64,000 nucleotides of DNA from assembly GCA_003452935.1 (NCBI GenBank), contig DMMY01000025.1, forward strand, positions 1-64,000, in the 5' to 3' direction. The stretch is from Elusimicrobiota bacterium. GTDB lineage: Bacteria; Elusimicrobiota; Elusimicrobia; UBA1565; UBA9628. The notes beneath the pieces are model-generated. The model made no database searches. It had not been told where the DNA came from and saw only the letters and a list, made by a program, of their open reading frames with translations. The position numbers and the translations under genes are program-made. Positions 34,622-42,182 of the stretch are shown piece by piece; position 1 is the first letter of the stretch, and every line of letters begins with the position of its first letter.

Positions 34622-34728
34622 GATCCGTCATAGGATGCCTCACGTTACGACGGATGTCAGGGGTCTTTTGGGCCCGCGGGGACGGTCGGAAGTCCTAGGA
34701 CCGACTAGGTCCCGACGCCCCGGCTGGT

Positions 34729-35124
34729 TCAGGACGGCCGCGTCACGATTTCGAAGCGTGGCGGCTCGTGCAGGTGGCGCTTCACCGCGCAGAGGTTCGC
34801 GGCGCTGATCAGGCTGGCCTTATACTTCTCGGGAAACCCGCTGGGAACCCGTATCTCCAGGAGGATTTTGGACACGAGGTGCTTTTCCGGGTCCCACTGG
34901 GCCGTCTGAACCAGCTCAATGCCCTCCGTGGAGATATTCCGTTTCTGGCAGAAGCTGAGCACGAAGAAACCGGCGCATGTGCCCAATGACGCCAAGAAAA
35001 GCTGGAACGGAGAGGGTGCGGTCTCGTCTCCTCCGTCATCCTTGGGTTGATCGGTCAGGACCTTGAACCCGGCAAAATCAGCGGCGACTTTCTTGTTGCC
35101 CTGAAAACTTACGCGCATCTCCAT
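34729..35124 (-). CDS. OsmC-family peroxiredoxin-like protein
   Basis: 131 residues: APSPFQLFLASLGTCAGFFVLSFCQKR places the first redox Cys at C50, and the second is in ANLCAVKRHL. The fold is OsmC/Ohr-type, which reduces organic peroxides with two reactive cysteines. It has a GGGAGG ribosome site before ATG 35124. It is divergent from the arsR-type regulator and shares a 53-base intergenic region with it, so the regulator probably controls it. Confidence 0.88.
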   Translation of the reverse strand: MEMRVSFQGNKKVAADFAGFKVLTDQPKDDGGDETAPSPFQLFLASLGTCAGFFVLSFCQKRNISTEGIELVQTAQWDPEKHLVSKILLEIRVPSGFPEKYKASLISAANLCAVKRHLHEPPRFEIVTRPS

Positions 35125-35150
35125 GACGCCTCCCGCGGGGTGGACTGGAA

Positions 35151-35177
35151 TTATATTAATATTATAATATCATAATA
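35151..35177. promoter_or_regulatory. AT-rich divergent promoter with perfect palindrome
   Basis: ATATTATAATAT (35159-35170) is a perfect 12-bp palindrome in an AT-only stretch between the divergent osmC-type and arsR-type genes. It includes a TATAAT -10 for the arsR-type gene at 35164-35169, about nine bases before its ATG. ArsR-family operators are often AT-rich palindromes that overlap the promoter, so this is a likely operator. Confidence 0.6.
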
Positions 35178-35483
35178 ATGGATCGCAATCGCATGGGCGG
35201 CATGCTCGCGCGCTGCGAGGGGGCCTCCCGGATGCTCAAGCATCTGGCCCACCCGCGGCGCCTGCTGATACTCTGCCATCTTTCCGAGGGCGAGAAGACC
35301 GTCAGCGAGCTGGAGGGCCTTTGCGGCGTCTCCCAGTCCCAGGTCTCCCAGTTTCTGGGCCGCATGAGGAGCGAGGGGCTGGTGGCCGGCCGCAGGAACG
35401 GGCATTGCGTCGTCTATCGAATCGAGGACGGCAAGGTGCTCAAGCTCATCAAGGCCCTGCATGCGATATTCTGCCCGCGTTAA
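35178..35483 (+). CDS. ArsR-family winged-helix regulator
   Basis: 101 residues: LKHLAHPRRLLILCHLSEGEKTVSELEGLCGVSQSQVSQFLGRMRSEGLVAGRRNGHCVVY, a full ArsR winged helix with recognition helix QSQVSQFLGRM. Cysteines C34 and C49 (ILCHL and LCGVS), plus a C-terminal FCPR, could sense thiols, persulfide or metal. The next gene encodes a rhodanese, which is typical of the persulfide-sensing BigR/SqrR group. The start has no Shine-Dalgarno sequence but a -10 box close upstream. It probably represses the flanking osmC and rhodanese genes. Confidence 0.88.
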   Translation: MDRNRMGGMLARCEGASRMLKHLAHPRRLLILCHLSEGEKTVSELEGLCGVSQSQVSQFLGRMRSEGLVAGRRNGHCVVYRIEDGKVLKLIKALHAIFCPR

Positions 35484-35493
35484 AGAGGAGACC

Positions 35494-36003
35494 ATGGACC
35501 AGGTCATATTGGATGTCAGGGAAAAAGACGAGTTCGACGCGCAGCACGTCCCGGGCTCGATATGGGTGCCGCTGTCGCAGTTCTCCCATCTGGCGCCCGG
35601 GATTCTGCAAACGCTGGTGGGAAGGCGGGTCTTGATCATGTGCCGCAGCGGCAAGAGGGCGAGCTTGGCCGCGCAGCAGATCGAGCAGCTCGGCTTCTCA
35701 GGCCAGGTTTCGGCCGAGGTTTTCGCGGGCGGCATCCTGGCCTGGGCCGAGCAGGGCAAGTCCGTGGTGACGCGCCGGCGGGGCCATCTTCCGATCATGC
35801 GGCAGGTCCAACTTATCGCCGGCCTTTGCGTGCTTTTGTCGGTTCTGCTGAGCTTCCAACTGGACAGGCGCATCGCTTGGCTGGCCGCGTTCATCGGCGC
35901 CGGTCTTTTCCTGGCTGGACTCACGGGATTCTGCCCCTTGGCCGAACTGCTGGCCAGGATGCCTTGGAACAAGAGCGACCCGCGGGAGAGGTGCCAGACG
36001 TGA
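35494..36003 (+). CDS. Rhodanese fused to a membrane (DUF2892) domain
   Basis: 169 residues. The N-terminal rhodanese domain carries the active Cys in IMCRSGKRA. The C-terminal part (about residues 105-155) has two hydrophobic helices of the DUF2892 type with FCPLAEL, as in YgaP. It transfers sulfane sulfur at the membrane. AAAGAGGAGA precedes ATG 35494. The last four codons (RCQT and stop) come from the palindromic element that starts at 35990, so the native C-terminus was probably altered by its insertion. Confidence 0.9.
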   Translation: MDQVILDVREKDEFDAQHVPGSIWVPLSQFSHLAPGILQTLVGRRVLIMCRSGKRASLAAQQIEQLGFSGQVSAEVFAGGILAWAEQGKSVVTRRRGHLPIMRQVQLIAGLCVLLSVLLSFQLDRRIAWLAAFIGAGLFLAGLTGFCPLAELLARMPWNKSDPRERCQT

Positions 36004-36087
36004 ACTTCGTGAACTTTTAAAACTTGCGTCCATATGCTTTTGGATGGCATGATCCGAAGTAAGTTCCGGAAGTTCACGTCTGGCACC
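35990..36087 (+). mobile_element. 98-bp palindromic element, copy 1 (REP/MITE-like)
   Basis: The element begins GGTGCCAGACGTGAACTTC and ends with the inverted copy GAAGTTCACGTCTGGCACC (perfect for 19 bases or more). It encodes no transposase. A second 98-bp copy lies at 43038-43135 in the opposite orientation and is identical at about 81 of 98 positions by hand count. It supplies the rhodanese stop codon and part of the N-terminus of the downstream transporter. Confidence 0.85.
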
Positions 36088-37125
36088 TCCGCCGCTTCCG
36101 CGCCGTTGCTTCTCGCCGTCCTATCGGCGGCCTTGTTCGGCGCGGCCACCCCGGCCAGCAAGCTCCTTTTAAACGGATTCACTCCCAATCAGCTGGCCGG
36201 GGTGCTCTATCTCGGGGCCGCGCTGGGCAGCCTGCCCTGGGCTTTCCGGGGATCGGTGCAGATGCCCTGGAGATTGGACTCCGCAAACCGGCGGCTGCTT
36301 CTGGGGTCGGTGGTATTCGGCGGAGTCCTGGGCCCGGTCCTGGTCCTCTTCGGGCTCAAGGCCGCCTCGGCCGCGTCCATCTCCTTGTGGCTCAATCTCG
36401 AGCTCGTGGCCACGGCCATGCTGGGCGCCGTGTTGTTTCGCGACTTCATGGGCTGGCGCGGCTGGGCGGCGGCGGGCGTGGCTACGCTGGCGACCGGCAT
36501 TCTTGCCTGGGGGGGCGGCGCCGCGGGCATCCGTGCCGCGGTTCTCGTGGCTCTGGCTTGCGCGTGTTGGGGCCTGGATAACCAGCTGACTTCGCTTATC
36601 GACGGTCTAGCCCCGGCCGACGCCACTTTGTGGAAAGGCTTGGCCGCAGGGGCGATGAACCTGGGCATCGGACTGTCGCTGTCTGCCTGGGCGGCCGGTC
36701 CGGTCATGACGGCTCTGGCTCTCGCCATCGGGGCATCATGCTATGGCGCCAGCATCATTCTCTATATCACGTCGGCCCAGAGGCTCGGAGCGACGCGCAG
36801 CCAGGTCATATTCTCGACCGCGCCCTTTTTCGGCGTTCTGCTCGCGGTCGTGGTCCTGGGAGAGAAGCTTTCCCTGGTTCAGTCGGGGTCTGGCGTCCTT
36901 TTTGTATCGGCATTGATCCTGCTGGCAAAGGAAAAGCACCAGCATGCGCACAAGCACGAGGCCATGGAGCATGAGCACCGACATAGTCATGACGACGGCC
37001 ATCATGGCCACCGCCACCCTGGCGGCCGTCCCGAGGCGGAGCATTTCCACAGGCACGGCCATGAGCAGCGCAGTCATGCGCATCCCCATTGGCCGGATTT
37101 GCATCACCGGCATGAGCACGATTGA
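36034..37125 (+). CDS. EamA/DMT transporter with histidine-rich C-terminus
   Basis: 363 residues with about ten transmembrane helices in two EamA halves (VLSAALFGAATPASKLLL, then GASCYGASIILYI and VIFSTAPFFGVLLAVVVLG). The last 65 residues are packed with His (HQHAHKH, HRHSHDDGHHGHRH, HEHD), probably in the cytoplasm and able to bind Zn or Ni. The N-terminal codons (MIRSKFRKFTSGT) overlap palindromic element copy 1, so the start is uncertain; a TTG at 36106 near LLLAVL is an alternative. Its nearness to a zinc uptake operon suggests a role in divalent metal handling. Confidence 0.82.
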   Translation: MLLDGMIRSKFRKFTSGTSAASAPLLLAVLSAALFGAATPASKLLLNGFTPNQLAGVLYLGAALGSLPWAFRGSVQMPWRLDSANRRLLLGSVVFGGVLGPVLVLFGLKAASAASISLWLNLELVATAMLGAVLFRDFMGWRGWAAAGVATLATGILAWGGGAAGIRAAVLVALACACWGLDNQLTSLIDGLAPADATLWKGLAAGAMNLGIGLSLSAWAAGPVMTALALAIGASCYGASIILYITSAQRLGATRSQVIFSTAPFFGVLLAVVVLGEKLSLVQSGSGVLFVSALILLAKEKHQHAHKHEAMEHEHRHSHDDGHHGHRHPGGRPEAEHFHRHGHEQRSHAHPHWPDLHHRHEHD

Positions 37126-37134
37126 CGGCTGATA

Positions 37135-37173
37135 CGGCAGCCCGCCCCCCGGTGGATGAGGGGCGGGCTGCCG
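37135..37173 (+). terminator. Hairpin terminator after the DMT gene
   Basis: Fourteen-base arms CGGCAGCCCGCCCC (37135-37148) and GGGGCGGGCTGCCG (37160-37173) pair perfectly around an 11-base loop, ten bases after the stop codon. There is no long T-run after it, so it may be a stabilising 3' structure as much as a terminator. Confidence 0.6.
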
Positions 37174-37483
37174 GAGCCTATTGAATTCTTACCTGATGCG
37201 GCCGGGCATGCTCCGCCTTGGGCAGGCGCCGGTAATAGACGGCCGAGGCCTCCGCCCGGCCGGCCGCGTAATGTTTGCGCCAAATCCCCGTAGTCCGGGT
37301 CTTACTTTGGTAAAATTATGCGCTGAACATCCGAATCGCGGAGGCGCGGGAATTTGGACATGAAGGCGGCGTTCGATTACGCGGCGCCGCAGGCGGCGGA
37401 CACGGCGCGGCGGGAGTACAACGCGGATCAGGTTCCGCAGTGGAGCGCAAGGCCATGGCGCCTGGCGTGAAAGGAGACTTTGC
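37174..37483. other. Intergenic region with a possible gene remnant
   Basis: On the minus strand an open frame of about 40 codons ends in VRIQ and a stop at 37178; its protein-like portion (KHYAAGRAEASAVYY, then RLPKAEHARPHQ) has no start, which suggests a decayed gene. On the plus strand a 36-codon ORF (37360-37470, MKAAFDYAAPQAA...) has GGAGG 17 bases upstream and ends in a stop just before the ribosome site of the next gene. I cannot name either. AAAGGAGA before GTG 37484 is the ribosome site of caspase-like gene 5. Confidence 0.4.
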
Positions 37484-38914
37484 GTGAAGACCTATAGCGT
37501 CGCGATGATCCCTGCGCTGGCGAGCCTGTTCGCTCTGGCCGGCTGCGTCAGCACGAAAACTTATCTGGCCGGCTCCGGCTCCGACGGGTCCAGCGGTCCT
37601 TCAAGCTCGGACCGAGGCGAGGTTCGCGGCAATTACAGCCGGCTCACCCTGGCGATTTTTCCTTCGGAAAGGACGCTCTCCGGCATGCGCAGCCGGCCCT
37701 CGAACTTCTCGGGCGGGATTTTTTACCAACCCGAGATCTGGTATACCAACATGCAGACCAGCCTCGCCAACTATTTCAAGGGGGTCGTCAAGGTCAGGAG
37801 CCTCGAAGACGCCAGGACCGTGGGCGCGGACCTCATCGCAGTCGTGGACTGCGCGGGCAATATCACGGCCATGACCAACCGGCTCACCCTTGAGCTGGGG
37901 GCCTCCTTCACCACCCCGGACGGCGCGCCAATCGCCTCGATCTTCGCGACCAACCGCAGCAAGGGCAGCATATTCTACGCCAACAACGCCGCCTACGCCG
38001 AGGAGGCCCAGAATAATTTCAATAAGGAGCTGCTGTACTCGCGCAAGCTGTCCGCTTTCGCTCAGAATTACCGGCGGCCCGCGGCCGTGCCGGTCGCGGC
38101 CGTGAGCCGGGCCGAGCCGGCCGGCGTTCCGGCTTCTGACATCGACCGGCCGGCATATCATTTGGCCTCGCGTCCCAACGACTACGCCCTGGTCGTCGGA
38201 GTCGGGAAATATTCCGCCCTGCCCGAGGCCCAATACGCGGAGCGCGACGTCGAGGCCGTCAGGGAGCACCTCGTGGCCTTGGGCCTGCCCCAGCGCAATA
38301 TCATCCAGCTTTCGGGCAGCAAGGCGACGCGCGGAGCCCTGCAAGGCTACCTTGAGGAGTGGCTGCCTAAGAACGTCAAGGCCGATTCCACGGTGTTCTT
38401 CTACTATTCCGGACACGGCGCGCCGGATGCCAAGACCGGACAGGCTTTTCTTGTCCCCTGGGACGGCAACGCGGCGTTTTTGCAGTCCACGGCTTATCCT
38501 CTCAAGCAGCTCTACGGTTCCTTGGGCAAGCTCAGGGCCAAATCCGTCATTGTCGCCCTGGATTCCTGCTTCTCGGGCGCGGGAGGCCGCTCGGTTCTCG
38601 CTCAAGGGGCCCGGCCCCTTGTCACCCAAGTCGAGGAGGGCGCGGGTTCCCAAGACCGCGTGACCGTTTTCGCGGCCGCCTCGACCGACGAGATCACCGG
38701 CACGCTCGCCGAGCAGGGCCACGGCGCGTTCACGTACTATTTCCTCAAGGGACTGGGCGGAGAAGCCAAGAACGGCGCGGGCTTGGTCACGGCCAAGAGC
38801 CTTTTCGACTACCTCAGCCCCAATGTCCAGGATGAGGCTCATCGCCAGAATCGCGAGCAGACCCCAAAGTTCATCGGCGCCAAGCCGGATCAAATCCTCG
38901 CGGACTTTAAATGA
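37484..38914 (+). CDS. Caspase-like lipoprotein 5
   Basis: 476 residues from a GTG start with AAAGGAGA upstream. Signal peptide MKTYSVAMIPALASLFALAGC has lipobox LAGC. The N-terminal domain shares with paralogues 3 and 4 the core LTLAIFPSERTLSG and GADLIAVVDCAGN. The caspase-like domain has His311 (SGHGAPD) and Cys362 (LDSCFSGAGG). The C-terminus (NVQDEAHRQNREQTP, ending ILADFK) is closest to paralogue 4. The lipidated protein should face the periplasm or the outer membrane. Protease activity is inferred from the dyad. Confidence 0.88.
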   Translation: MKTYSVAMIPALASLFALAGCVSTKTYLAGSGSDGSSGPSSSDRGEVRGNYSRLTLAIFPSERTLSGMRSRPSNFSGGIFYQPEIWYTNMQTSLANYFKGVVKVRSLEDARTVGADLIAVVDCAGNITAMTNRLTLELGASFTTPDGAPIASIFATNRSKGSIFYANNAAYAEEAQNNFNKELLYSRKLSAFAQNYRRPAAVPVAAVSRAEPAGVPASDIDRPAYHLASRPNDYALVVGVGKYSALPEAQYAERDVEAVREHLVALGLPQRNIIQLSGSKATRGALQGYLEEWLPKNVKADSTVFFYYSGHGAPDAKTGQAFLVPWDGNAAFLQSTAYPLKQLYGSLGKLRAKSVIVALDSCFSGAGGRSVLAQGARPLVTQVEEGAGSQDRVTVFAAASTDEITGTLAEQGHGAFTYYFLKGLGGEAKNGAGLVTAKSLFDYLSPNVQDEAHRQNREQTPKFIGAKPDQILADFK

Positions 38915-38929
38915 GGTTTTGATGCTCCT

Positions 38930-38967
38930 TTGATATGACGTTTGCATAATAATTATATAATCCGCGC
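38930..38967 (+). promoter_or_regulatory. Promoter of the zinc-operon leader gene, near-leaderless
   Basis: TTGATA (38930-38935) with TTATAT (38953-38958, 17-base spacer) or TATAAT (38956-38961) forms an AT-rich promoter ending six bases or so before ATG 38968. There is no ribosome site. A regulator site could overlap ATAATAATTATAT, which is partly palindromic. Zur control of the zinc genes downstream is plausible but not shown. Confidence 0.5.
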
Positions 38968-39228
38968 ATGAGACGGCTGCTCCTCGGAGTCTTGATTTTT
39001 GGCTTCCTCGCTTTTGTTGGGGCGCAGGCCGCGCATTCCCACCAGGGCGCGACTCATCAAGACTGCAAACTCTGCGTGCTTGGGGCGCAGAGCGTCCGGC
39101 TTGCGTCGACTGCGGTGGCCGTCCCGGTCCCGGTCCAGCGCAGCGAGGCGCTTCCACGGGAACCTTTAGCCAAGCCTCGGGCCGTCCATCGGCGCGAATC
39201 TCCTGCGCGCGGCCCGCCGGCGGCTTGA
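38968..39228 (+). CDS. Small exported Cys/His-containing protein (DUF2946-like)
   Basis: 86 residues. Signal peptide (MRRLLLGVLIFGFLAFVGAQA) is followed by HSHQGATHQDCKLCVLG, a short metal-binding stretch with CxxC. The rest is Pro/Arg-rich and low complexity. DUF2946-type proteins share this layout of signal peptide and H...CxxC. It is the first gene of a run leading to znuABC-type genes, so a periplasmic zinc chaperone is a reasonable inference. The reading frame is short and the annotation moderately certain. Confidence 0.6.
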   Translation: MRRLLLGVLIFGFLAFVGAQAAHSHQGATHQDCKLCVLGAQSVRLASTAVAVPVPVQRSEALPREPLAKPRAVHRRESPARGPPAA

Positions 39229-39311
39229 AATTCCTCAAGTCGGCGGTTTGGGAGGCGTTCTCCCTAGGTATTTCGGGAGACTTTTGGTCCTAACAACTTT
39301 GGAGATATCTC

Positions 39312-40490
39312 ATGCGGTGTGCATTGATTGCCATTTTCTTGCTGCTGCCCTTGACGGCGTCGGCGCAAAACGAAGCGGGCTCCGGGCCCCCGGATACCTT
39401 GCGGCGGCTCGATAATCTGGAGCAACGGCTCAGCAAGATCGAAGGCGCCCCGGCCAAGACGTCGATCTCGGCTTTTAATCCCGCCCTGGGCCTGGCCCTG
39501 GACCTGGCCTACGCGCACGGCCCGAACGATAAGTCCGGCTTCCTGTTCCGCGCCGCGGAGCTAAACGTGGAGGCACCCATAGACCCGTTCCTGAAGGGCT
39601 GGGCGATCTTCACGGGCTCCAGCGGCGGCGTGGACGCGGAGGAGGCCGCCTTGCAGACCACCGCGCTGCCCTTCAACCTGAAGGTCACCGGGGGGCGGAT
39701 GTTCGCTTCCTTCGGGCGTCTGGCGCATTTCCACGACCACGAGCTTCCGGTCACGGATCGCCCGAGGTCTTTGGACACGTTCATCGGCGGGGAGACCCAA
39801 GCCGACGGGATCGAAGTCTCGTATCTATTCCCCGCCGACGCCTACGTCAATGCGACGGTCGGCGCCTATAATAAAATGGGCGCCGATAATCTCCGCGCGG
39901 ACAACGCGGCGGCGCGGCCTTTGGAAGAGTTCACTTATCTGGGCCGCGTGAACGCCTACAATGACATCGGCGACAACCACAGCGTGGAGCTGGGCGTGAA
40001 TTCGGCCTGGACCCCAAAACGCTCCGTGCTCGACGCGGCGGGAGCTGTTCTGACCCGGAAAAACACCTGGAGGACTCTTAACGGGCTGGACTTCACTTAC
40101 CGCTATCAGCCGGTCCAGGGCGGCTTGTATAGGGGAGTCGTTTGGGGCACGGAAGTCATGCAGAACAACGAGCAACGCTTCGATTCCGCCACCCGGCTGC
40201 CTGTCGATCGGGTCAGGGCATATTCCGGCTATTCCTATATCTGGGTCAAGATGGGCGCGCGTTGGCGGCCGGGCGCTCTGGTGGACCTCACCGAGGACCT
40301 CGACTACGCCCGCCGGCTCACTAAGACCTATTCAGTATTCATGACCTACGACGTCTCGGAGTTTCAGCGTCTGCGCGCGGTCTATTCCCATCGGGCGGAT
40401 AATATCCCCGGATCCCGGGGCGCGGACATCGTGTCTTTGCAATGGACCGGCATCCTGGGCCGTCACGTGCACGGCTTCCGCGATCGTTGA
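39312..40490 (+). CDS. Outer-membrane beta-barrel protein, putative metal porin
   Basis: 392 residues: Sec signal peptide (MRCALIAIFLLLPLTASA), a short coiled coil (LRRLDNLEQRLSKIEG) as in many outer-membrane porins, then a repeating amphipathic pattern of beta-strands to the C-terminus. Sequences such as GRMFASFGRLAHFHDHELP, with several His, could bind metal. Its position between a Cys/His exported protein and znuA suggests a zinc entry route across the outer membrane, as seen for other porins in zinc regulons. There is a GGAGATATCTC ribosome site. Confidence 0.75.
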   Translation: MRCALIAIFLLLPLTASAQNEAGSGPPDTLRRLDNLEQRLSKIEGAPAKTSISAFNPALGLALDLAYAHGPNDKSGFLFRAAELNVEAPIDPFLKGWAIFTGSSGGVDAEEAALQTTALPFNLKVTGGRMFASFGRLAHFHDHELPVTDRPRSLDTFIGGETQADGIEVSYLFPADAYVNATVGAYNKMGADNLRADNAAARPLEEFTYLGRVNAYNDIGDNHSVELGVNSAWTPKRSVLDAAGAVLTRKNTWRTLNGLDFTYRYQPVQGGLYRGVVWGTEVMQNNEQRFDSATRLPVDRVRAYSGYSYIWVKMGARWRPGALVDLTEDLDYARRLTKTYSVFMTYDVSEFQRLRAVYSHRADNIPGSRGADIVSLQWTGILGRHVHGFRDR

Positions 40491-40508
40491 ATCATGATGG
40501 GGGATACC

Positions 40509-41465
40509 ATGAAGATAAGAACATTGTCTCTGGCGCTCTTGACCGCCATGATTTGGGCGGCATCCTTTTCCAGAGTCTATGCCGCCAGCCAGTTGCGCGT
40601 CGTCGCGACCGCGCCCGAACTGGCGGACATGACTAGGCGCATCGGCGGCGAGCTGGTCAAGGTCGACGGCCTGGTCAAAGGCATGGAGGACATCCACCAG
40701 GTCGTGATGCGGCCGAGCTTCGTGACCAAGCTCAACAAGGCGGACGCGGTCGTCTATCTGGGCCTCTCGATAGAGCACGTTTTCCTGCCCGGCCTGCTCG
40801 ACGTGGCCCGCAATCCCGGCATTCGCCAGGACCCGGACACGCAGGGCTGCGTCGGTCCCGGCTGCATAGACTGTTCCGAAGGCCTCAGCGTCATGGAAAA
40901 GCCGGAGACCCTGAGTCGGGCTCAAGGCGAAATTCATCCCCAGGGAAATCCGCACTATAATCTTGATCCCGCCGAGGGGCCCAGGATCGCGCGCAACATC
41001 GCCAAGGGCCTTTCCCGGATAGACCCGGCCCGCGGCGCGGATTATGAGAAGAATCTCAAGGCCTATATCGCGGAACTTGAGCCCAGGATCGTCCAATGGC
41101 GCAAGCTGGCCGCTCCGCTCAAGGGAGTCAAAGCCGTGTCCTTTCACAAGGATGTGTGCTATCTGGGGCGGTTTACGGGCTTGGAATTCGTGGATACGCT
41201 GGAATTCAAGCCCGGCGTGGCGCCCACGCCGGGCCACCTCGAGACCTTGATCAGGAAGATGCGGGAACAGGAAATCAAGCTCATCGTGCGCGAGCAGCAG
41301 TACGATCCTCAGGTTTGCCAATGGCTGGCGGAAAAGACCGGCGCCAAGATCGCGGTCATCGGGACCATGGCCAATGCCTTGCCCGGCGCCGATACCTTTG
41401 AAAAGCTCTCGGAGCGCAATATCCGCAACCTCCTCGCGGCGATAGGGAAGGATCCCTTGTTTTAA
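40509..41465 (+). CDS. Metal ABC transporter substrate-binding protein (ZnuA type)
   Basis: 318 residues: signal peptide (LSLALLTAMIWAASFSRVYA), then a cluster A-I fold with candidate metal ligands: His in MEDIHQVV, His in NPHYNLDP, His in SFHKDVCY and a C-terminal acidic residue. A Cys-containing insertion (CVGPGCIDCSEG) is unusual in place of the His-rich loop of ZnuA. It collects Zn or Mn in the periplasm for the ATPase and permease encoded downstream. GGGGGATACC precedes ATG 40509. The next gene starts 12 bases after its stop. Confidence 0.88.
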   Translation: MKIRTLSLALLTAMIWAASFSRVYAASQLRVVATAPELADMTRRIGGELVKVDGLVKGMEDIHQVVMRPSFVTKLNKADAVVYLGLSIEHVFLPGLLDVARNPGIRQDPDTQGCVGPGCIDCSEGLSVMEKPETLSRAQGEIHPQGNPHYNLDPAEGPRIARNIAKGLSRIDPARGADYEKNLKAYIAELEPRIVQWRKLAAPLKGVKAVSFHKDVCYLGRFTGLEFVDTLEFKPGVAPTPGHLETLIRKMREQEIKLIVREQQYDPQVCQWLAEKTGAKIAVIGTMANALPGADTFEKLSERNIRNLLAAIGKDPLF

Positions 41466-41477
41466 TTTGGCGGCTGC

Positions 41478-42182
41478 ATGAAGAAGCCTCTAATCCAGTT
41501 CAAGGACGCAACCTTGGGTTACGGAAGGGTTCCCATTCTTTCCCATGTGGACCTGGAGATACAACCCCAATCCTTTGTGGGCATATTGGGACACAACGGT
41601 TCTGGAAAGACGGCCCTGCTCAAGACCATACTGGGCCTTATTCCCTGCATAAAAGGGCGGCGCGTCACTCGGGGCCGGCCGCGCTACGGCTACGTGCCCC
41701 AAAAGGAACGTCTTGACCCTATATACCCCTTGTCCGCCTATGACGTCGCGGCCATGGGCACATTTCGTACCCTGGACCTTTTGGCGCGATGGCGGCGCAA
41801 AGACGTCGCAGCGCTTGTCCAGCGCTGCCTGGCGCAATGCGGCGCCGCGCAGCTTGCCCAGACGCCCTACAGCGACCTTTCCGGCGGGCAAAAGCAGAGG
41901 GTCCTTATCGCCCGGGCCTTGGCCGCCGAGCCCGAGGTCCTGGCCCTCGACGAGCCGCTTTCCGGCATCGATATCACGACTCAGAAGGCTCTGCTCGAAC
42001 TGCTTAGGCGGGTCAAGGAAGAACGCCGGCTCACGATTTTGATGGTCAGCCACCGCGTCCAGGTTGAAAAAGATCTCTTTTCCCATATCGTCTGGTGCGA
42101 CGAGGGACAAGCCTTGATGGGCGAGACCGGGGCCATGCTCGCGGGCGGCAGGCTCGGCGAGGTCTTCAAGGCGGAATTATGA
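41478..42182 (+). CDS. Metal ABC transporter ATP-binding protein (ZnuC type)
   Basis: 234 residues: Walker A (GHNGSGKT), Q-loop (YVPQKERLDPIYPLSAYDV), signature DLSGGQKQRVLIARALA and Walker B (LALDEPLSGID), as in metal-uptake ATPases. It drives import through the permease encoded immediately downstream, and the two genes overlap as ATGA. The switch His (MVSHRVQ) is present. Confidence 0.93.
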   Translation: MKKPLIQFKDATLGYGRVPILSHVDLEIQPQSFVGILGHNGSGKTALLKTILGLIPCIKGRRVTRGRPRYGYVPQKERLDPIYPLSAYDVAAMGTFRTLDLLARWRRKDVAALVQRCLAQCGAAQLAQTPYSDLSGGQKQRVLIARALAAEPEVLALDEPLSGIDITTQKALLELLRRVKEERRLTILMVSHRVQVEKDLFSHIVWCDEGQALMGETGAMLAGGRLGEVFKAEL

